Source: Comamonas serinivorans
GTDB taxonomy: Bacteria > Pseudomonadota > Gammaproteobacteria > Burkholderiales > Burkholderiaceae_C
Assembly (NCBI RefSeq): GCF_002158865.1
Contig: NZ_CP021455.1
Location: forward strand, 1-64,000
Length of the DNA: 64,000 bases
Direction: 5' to 3'
A program made the translations under genes and the position numbers. Below are positions 60,384 to 64,000 of the stretch, piece by piece (position 1 is the stretch's first letter; every line of letters begins with the position of its first letter). The notes beneath the pieces were generated by a model. It was not told the origin of the DNA and made no database searches. It saw only the letters and a program-made list of their open reading frames with translations.

Positions 60384-63300
60384 TCAAGGCACCACCGTGA
60401 TGCTTGCCGCCGGGGCTTCGCCGAACACCTCGGGCGCGTACAGCGCCTCGACGCGCGTGGGCGGCAGCTCGAACCGCCCGGCGTTGTTCAGGCGCACGGT
60501 GTACTCGAGCGGCCAGTGGCCTTCGCCGACCCAACGGTAGTAGGCGCGGTAGCTGTCGGCGGCGTGCTCTTCAAAGCTGGGGCGGGCGCGCCAATCCCAC
60601 GGCCGGCGCGCATCGCGGCCGTCGGTCGTGGCCAGGGCGCTGTCTCGGCCCAGACCGCGGTTCAGCGGCGTGGCGCCCGAGGGCAGGGCATCGCGCACCA
60701 CGACCCAGGTCTGCGGCGCGTTGGATGTGACGGTGAGGCGCACGCGGTAGACGTCACCGACCGACCACTGGCCGGGCGTGCGCTGCTGCACCGGCAGCAC
60801 CTCGCGCGTCACGCCCAGGCCATGGGCCGCCGGCGCCGTCAACCGCACGGCGGCCAGCGTGGCGACCGTGGCCCAGGGCTGGCCGCTGCCCTGCTGCTGC
60901 AGGCCCAGCGTGGCGGTGCCTCCCTGCTGCGGCCAGGGCAGCAGCTGCGTGGGCGCCTGCTGGGCCGCCCAGTCGGCACGGCGCTGCTGCGCCCCCAGGG
61001 TGAGCACGCTGGTGCCGCTCACGGGCCCGGCCTCGCGCTGCTGGGCAAAGCGGTTCAGCGCCACGGACGCCCAGGCATTGGCGCTGGTGGAGTACCAGCG
61101 CCCCTGCGACTGGCGCGCGACCAGGCCCTGGACGATGCGCGGCACATCGGACTGCCACTGCGCATCGCCACCGCTGAGCTGCTGCGCCAGCAGGGCCATG
61201 CGCGCCGTGGTGCCGTCGCCGCTCCACATGAACCACCACCATTGCGTGGCGACCTCGTCGCGCCAGCGCAGCACGCTGCCCTGCACGTCGAAGCGGCTGC
61301 GCAGCTGGTCGCTGACGGCCCGCGGATCGCCGGCCGGCCCCGCGGGGCGCTGCGCCGCCGGCAAGGCCGCCAGCGTGCGCGCCCAGTCGATCAGCGATTG
61401 CGCGGGCAAGGCGCTCAGGTCCTCGGGCACCTCACGCAGGGACACGGTCTGGCCGTGCTCGGCCAGCGTGGCTTGCGCCGCCAGCTGGCGCGAGCGGCGG
61501 TCCTCGCGCGGCGACCAGTCCTGCGGGGCGATGTGCCCGGCCAGCAGCTGCTGCACGGCCTGCAGCATGTGGGTCCGGGCATCGGCGGGCAGGGCCCAGC
61601 CCGTGGCGTGCGACAGGTCCAGCAGCTGCAGGGTCAGCATCTCGCTGCCGCTCAGGCTGGGCTCGGGGAAGAAGCGCGCCAGGCCTTGCGCATCGAGGTA
61701 CTTGGGCAACTGCGCCATCAGGCGGTCCCACGCGGCGCGGTCGTCCAGCACCACGGCGCGCGAGCTCTGCTGCTCCAGGCAGGTGTAGGGGTAGTCGCGC
61801 ATCCAGCGCCGCGTTTCCTGCAGCACCGAATCCACCAGGCTGGCCGACAGGCTGACGCGCACGCCGCCCACTTGGGGCAAGGCGCCCGTGGGCTGGGCCA
61901 CCGCCAGCGTGCCCGGCTGCGCGCCCAGCTGCAGCAGCGTGGCGGCGCGCACCGTGGGCTCGACGGCGGGCTTGACCCGTTGAGTCAGCTTGAGGGTATC
62001 GCGCTCCACCGTTTTGCCTGCTTTGCCTGTGGCCGTGAACTGCCAATCGAGCTGCGACACCCCGTCGGGCACGCGCAGGCGCCACAGCACGGTTTGCGTG
62101 GCACCGGGCGCCAGCGAGAGCTGCCGCGTCAGGCTCAGGCCCCGCTCCTGCTCGGCCGCGGCATCCAGCGCACGCAGCGCGGGCGCGTCGTCGCGGCCGA
62201 CGCGCGTGGCCTGCGCGCCCAGCTGCACCGCCAGCGCCTGTCGGCCGGTGTTGCGCACGGTGAGCTTTTGCACCAGCTCGTCGCCCGAGCGCACCAGCGC
62301 CGGCAAGCCCGACAGGAGCTGCAGCGGCTGCGTGGTGACGAAATGGGCCTGGCCTTCGCCAAAGCGGTCAGCCCCCTGCGTGGCCAGCGCCACGACGCGA
62401 AACCGCGTCAGGCTGTCGTTCACCGGCACGCTGACCTGGGCCCGGCCCTGGGCGTCGGTCTGCACCTGGGTCTGCCACAGCAGCAAGGACGAAAACTCGC
62501 TGCGCGGGGGCGCGGCGGCGTCGGCCGGGGCGGCGGCCTGCCCTTCATCGAGCCGGCCGTAGAGGGTGACGGATGACGGTGCCGGCGCGGCAGCCGGCGC
62601 CATGACCTTGTTCGCCAGCGCCATGCGGCCACCCGCAGGGCGCTCGTCAGGCGCAATCCAGTCGGGGGCCAGCGGCGCCACGGGCTGCACCGCGACGCCG
62701 GGCAGCACGCTGCGCACCCCCACCTGGTTGGGCCTGGCCCGCCACATGGCCTCGCTCAGCGCCCAGGTGGTGTTGGGCTGCAGGGCCAACAAGGCTTCGT
62801 CCACCACGGCGAGCGTGAGTCGCGCGTGCGCAGCGGGCTCGCCCTGGGCATCGCGCACCTGCACGGCCACCGGCAAGGCGCTGCCTGGCCGCACCTCGTC
62901 CTGCAGCGGCTTCACCTCGGTCTGCAGCGCAAAGCTGGCGGGCGACACGCTGAGTTCGGCCTGCTGCTGCTCGTACAGGCCGACCGCGTCCGACGCCCGG
63001 GGTGTGGTGTGGCCGCGCAAGGCGCTCGTCTGGGGGAAGGCATTGTCGTCTTCGTCCACGTCAGGCGCCCGGCGGTGGGCGGTTGCCGGCTCCTGCCAGG
63101 GGTAGACGTATTGCGCACGCAGGTGCACGTTGGGGGCGTCGTGCGCGGCCAGCGGCACCTCGATGCGCTGCTCGGGCTGCTGCAGGGCGATGACGCGGTG
63201 GCTGCGCACGCCTTCGCGCTCCAGGGTCAGCAGCAGGCTGGCCGGCAAGCGCCGCGCCCGCGTTTGCACCTGCGCCACCTCGCCAGCGGTGAAGGCGGTG

Positions 63301-64000
63301 CCGTTCAGCACGGTGAGTTCGTCCTCGGACTGGCGCCTGGCCACCTGCCAGCCGTTCACGGCCAGGGCCGTCTGCACCGTGGGCGTGGCCGCCAGCTGCG
63401 CCTGCACCAGCCACAGCGTGCCCATGTCGCCATAGCCCTTGGGCCGCAGGTCCTGGGGCCAGGGGCATTCCCAGCGGCCGCGGGCATCGGTCACGGCGTC
63501 GCACAGCGGGCGCTGAGGGGCCTGGGCTTCCCAGTAGCCGCCACCGCCGCCCGGGGCGTTCACGTGCCGACTGCGGGCTTCGCTCACCTGCAGGCGCACG
63601 CGCTGCTCGGGCAAGGGCTGCCCATCGGCGCCGACGAGCACGCCGGCCACGCGGGTCGGGGCCGTGGCCGTGGCGGCCTGCAGCGTCAGGCCCAGGCGCT
63701 GCCCCGTCGGCCAGACCGTGGCGTGGCTGGCCACGGTCTGGGTTTCGCCATTGGGATCGGCGAACTGCATCTCGCTGTCGACGCGCCAGGGTCGGCCCAG
63801 GGTGGGCAAGGCCAGCTGCTGGGCCACGGTCCCCTGGGTGTCCAGCTTGCCGGGGGCACTGGTCAAAGCAGGCGGGGCTTGCAGGTCCTGCGCCCGCGTG
63901 GGCGTGAAGAAGGTGTAGCCGTCCACGGGCGCCATGACGTGGGGCGACCAGCGGTGCTGCCACTGCACGGGTTCGCCCTCGGCGCTGCCTCCCGAGAAAA
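60384..64000 (-). CDS. Bacterial alpha-2-macroglobulin (YfhM-like), 5' end outside window
   Basis: At least 1205 residues of a periplasmic lipoprotein that traps proteases; the N-terminus and lipobox lie off the right edge. Recognisable parts, from the N-terminal side: macroglobulin beta-sandwich domains, the bait-like region with Ala/Pro-rich sequence near base 62550, the alpha-2-macroglobulin domain (LLLWQTQVQTDAQGRAQVSVPVNDSLTRFR), the thioester motif CLEQ in YPYTCLEQQSSRAV and the thioester-domain helices, ending with the receptor-like domain. Having CLEQ indicates the covalent-trapping type. In related bacteria pbpC follows or precedes it; it is not visible here. Confidence 0.94.
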   Translation of the reverse strand, partial: FSGGSAEGEPVQWQHRWSPHVMAPVDGYTFFTPTRAQDLQAPPALTSAPGKLDTQGTVAQQLALPTLGRPWRVDSEMQFADPNGETQTVASHATVWPTGQRLGLTLQAATATAPTRVAGVLVGADGQPLPEQRVRLQVSEARSRHVNAPGGGGGYWEAQAPQRPLCDAVTDARGRWECPWPQDLRPKGYGDMGTLWLVQAQLAATPTVQTALAVNGWQVARRQSEDELTVLNGTAFTAGEVAQVQTRARRLPASLLLTLEREGVRSHRVIALQQPEQRIEVPLAAHDAPNVHLRAQYVYPWQEPATAHRRAPDVDEDDNAFPQTSALRGHTTPRASDAVGLYEQQQAELSVSPASFALQTEVKPLQDEVRPGSALPVAVQVRDAQGEPAAHARLTLAVVDEALLALQPNTTWALSEAMWRARPNQVGVRSVLPGVAVQPVAPLAPDWIAPDERPAGGRMALANKVMAPAAAPAPSSVTLYGRLDEGQAAAPADAAAPPRSEFSSLLLWQTQVQTDAQGRAQVSVPVNDSLTRFRVVALATQGADRFGEGQAHFVTTQPLQLLSGLPALVRSGDELVQKLTVRNTGRQALAVQLGAQATRVGRDDAPALRALDAAAEQERGLSLTRQLSLAPGATQTVLWRLRVPDGVSQLDWQFTATGKAGKTVERDTLKLTQRVKPAVEPTVRAATLLQLGAQPGTLAVAQPTGALPQVGGVRVSLSASLVDSVLQETRRWMRDYPYTCLEQQSSRAVVLDDRAAWDRLMAQLPKYLDAQGLARFFPEPSLSGSEMLTLQLLDLSHATGWALPADARTHMLQAVQQLLAGHIAPQDWSPREDRRSRQLAAQATLAEHGQTVSLREVPEDLSALPAQSLIDWARTLAALPAAQRPAGPAGDPRAVSDQLRSRFDVQGSVLRWRDEVATQWWWFMWSGDGTTARMALLAQQLSGGDAQWQSDVPRIVQGLVARQSQGRWYSTSANAWASVALNRFAQQREAGPVSGTSVLTLGAQQRRADWAAQQAPTQLLPWPQQGGTATLGLQQQGSGQPWATVATLAAVRLTAPAAHGLGVTREVLPVQQRTPGQWSVGDVYRVRLTVTSNAPQTWVVVRDALPSGATPLNRGLGRDSALATTDGRDARRPWDWRARPSFEEHAADSYRAYYRWVGEGHWPLEYTVRLNNAGRFELPPTRVEALYAPEVFGEAPAASITVVP

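Noticed and set aside
1..64000. tRNA, rRNA, insertion-sequence transposase or prophage genes
   Set aside because: I looked for typical tRNA arms, transposase motifs and phage genes and saw none in this window.

Overview
The window is GC-rich, densely coded bacterial chromosome from a betaproteobacterium. The best fit is Burkholderiales, probably Comamonadaceae. This placement is inferred from Bug-type tricarboxylate-transporter binding proteins, the style of DnaA, GyrB and DnaN, the rpmH-rnpA-yidD-yidC-mnmE block, a metX-metW pair and the gene mix; no database search was possible. The left edge cuts dnaA and the right edge cuts an alpha-2-macroglobulin gene.

Layout. 0-13 kb: dnaA (partial), a PBP4-type peptidase, an MFS transporter whose Shine-Dalgarno-led start is out of frame, a membrane protein, a dienoyl-CoA reductase-like SDR, a DHH phosphoesterase, gap, then gyrB and dnaN in reverse orientation. 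13-25 kb: a MscS channel, an SGNH-like lipoprotein, an acetyl-CoA hydrolase/CoA-transferase, upp, PBP5, an alpha/beta hydrolase, a thioredoxin-like ferredoxin, a VanZ protein and hemJ. 25-35 kb: hemB, an MFS exporter, tesB, queC with a queuosine-precursor transporter, argG, pgpA and pncC. 35-45 kb: a cold-shock-like RRM protein, SDR-lptC-kdsC-kdsD, apt, a cNMP-binding protein, a LysR regulator, a TauE permease and mnmE. 45-64 kb: yidC-yidD-rnpA-rpmH, a Bug protein, a metallophosphoesterase, metX-metW behind a SAM-II-like riboswitch, hyi, a decayed secreted-protein gene, an M20 dipeptidase, DAHP synthase, an Lgt/TlpA fusion, a second Bug protein and the macroglobulin.

The most striking signal is not a gene. 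I count 28 copies of a 46-bp imperfect palindrome (GTATG at one end, CATAC at the other, CGTT and AACG flanking a small centre). All are intergenic, about one per 2.3 kb, and they sit at transcription-unit boundaries of every geometry while being absent inside the tight operons. The outer length is fixed at 46 bp in 26 copies (45 in two), although arm sequences vary, and some changes are matched across the arms. One copy between gyrB and dnaN has perfect 21-bp arms. It looks like a genome-wide structured element or protein-binding site.

A second, unrelated repeat (core 'CCCCCGAGGGGGC') lies in one spacer and, in frame, inside metX and the 5' end of queC. The origin neighbourhood is rearranged: dnaA is detached from dnaN-gyrB, and rpmH lies about 47 kb from dnaA. 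Metabolic groupings that make sense together are hemB/hemJ, queC/transporter, kdsD/kdsC/lptC and metX/metW under S-adenosylmethionine control.
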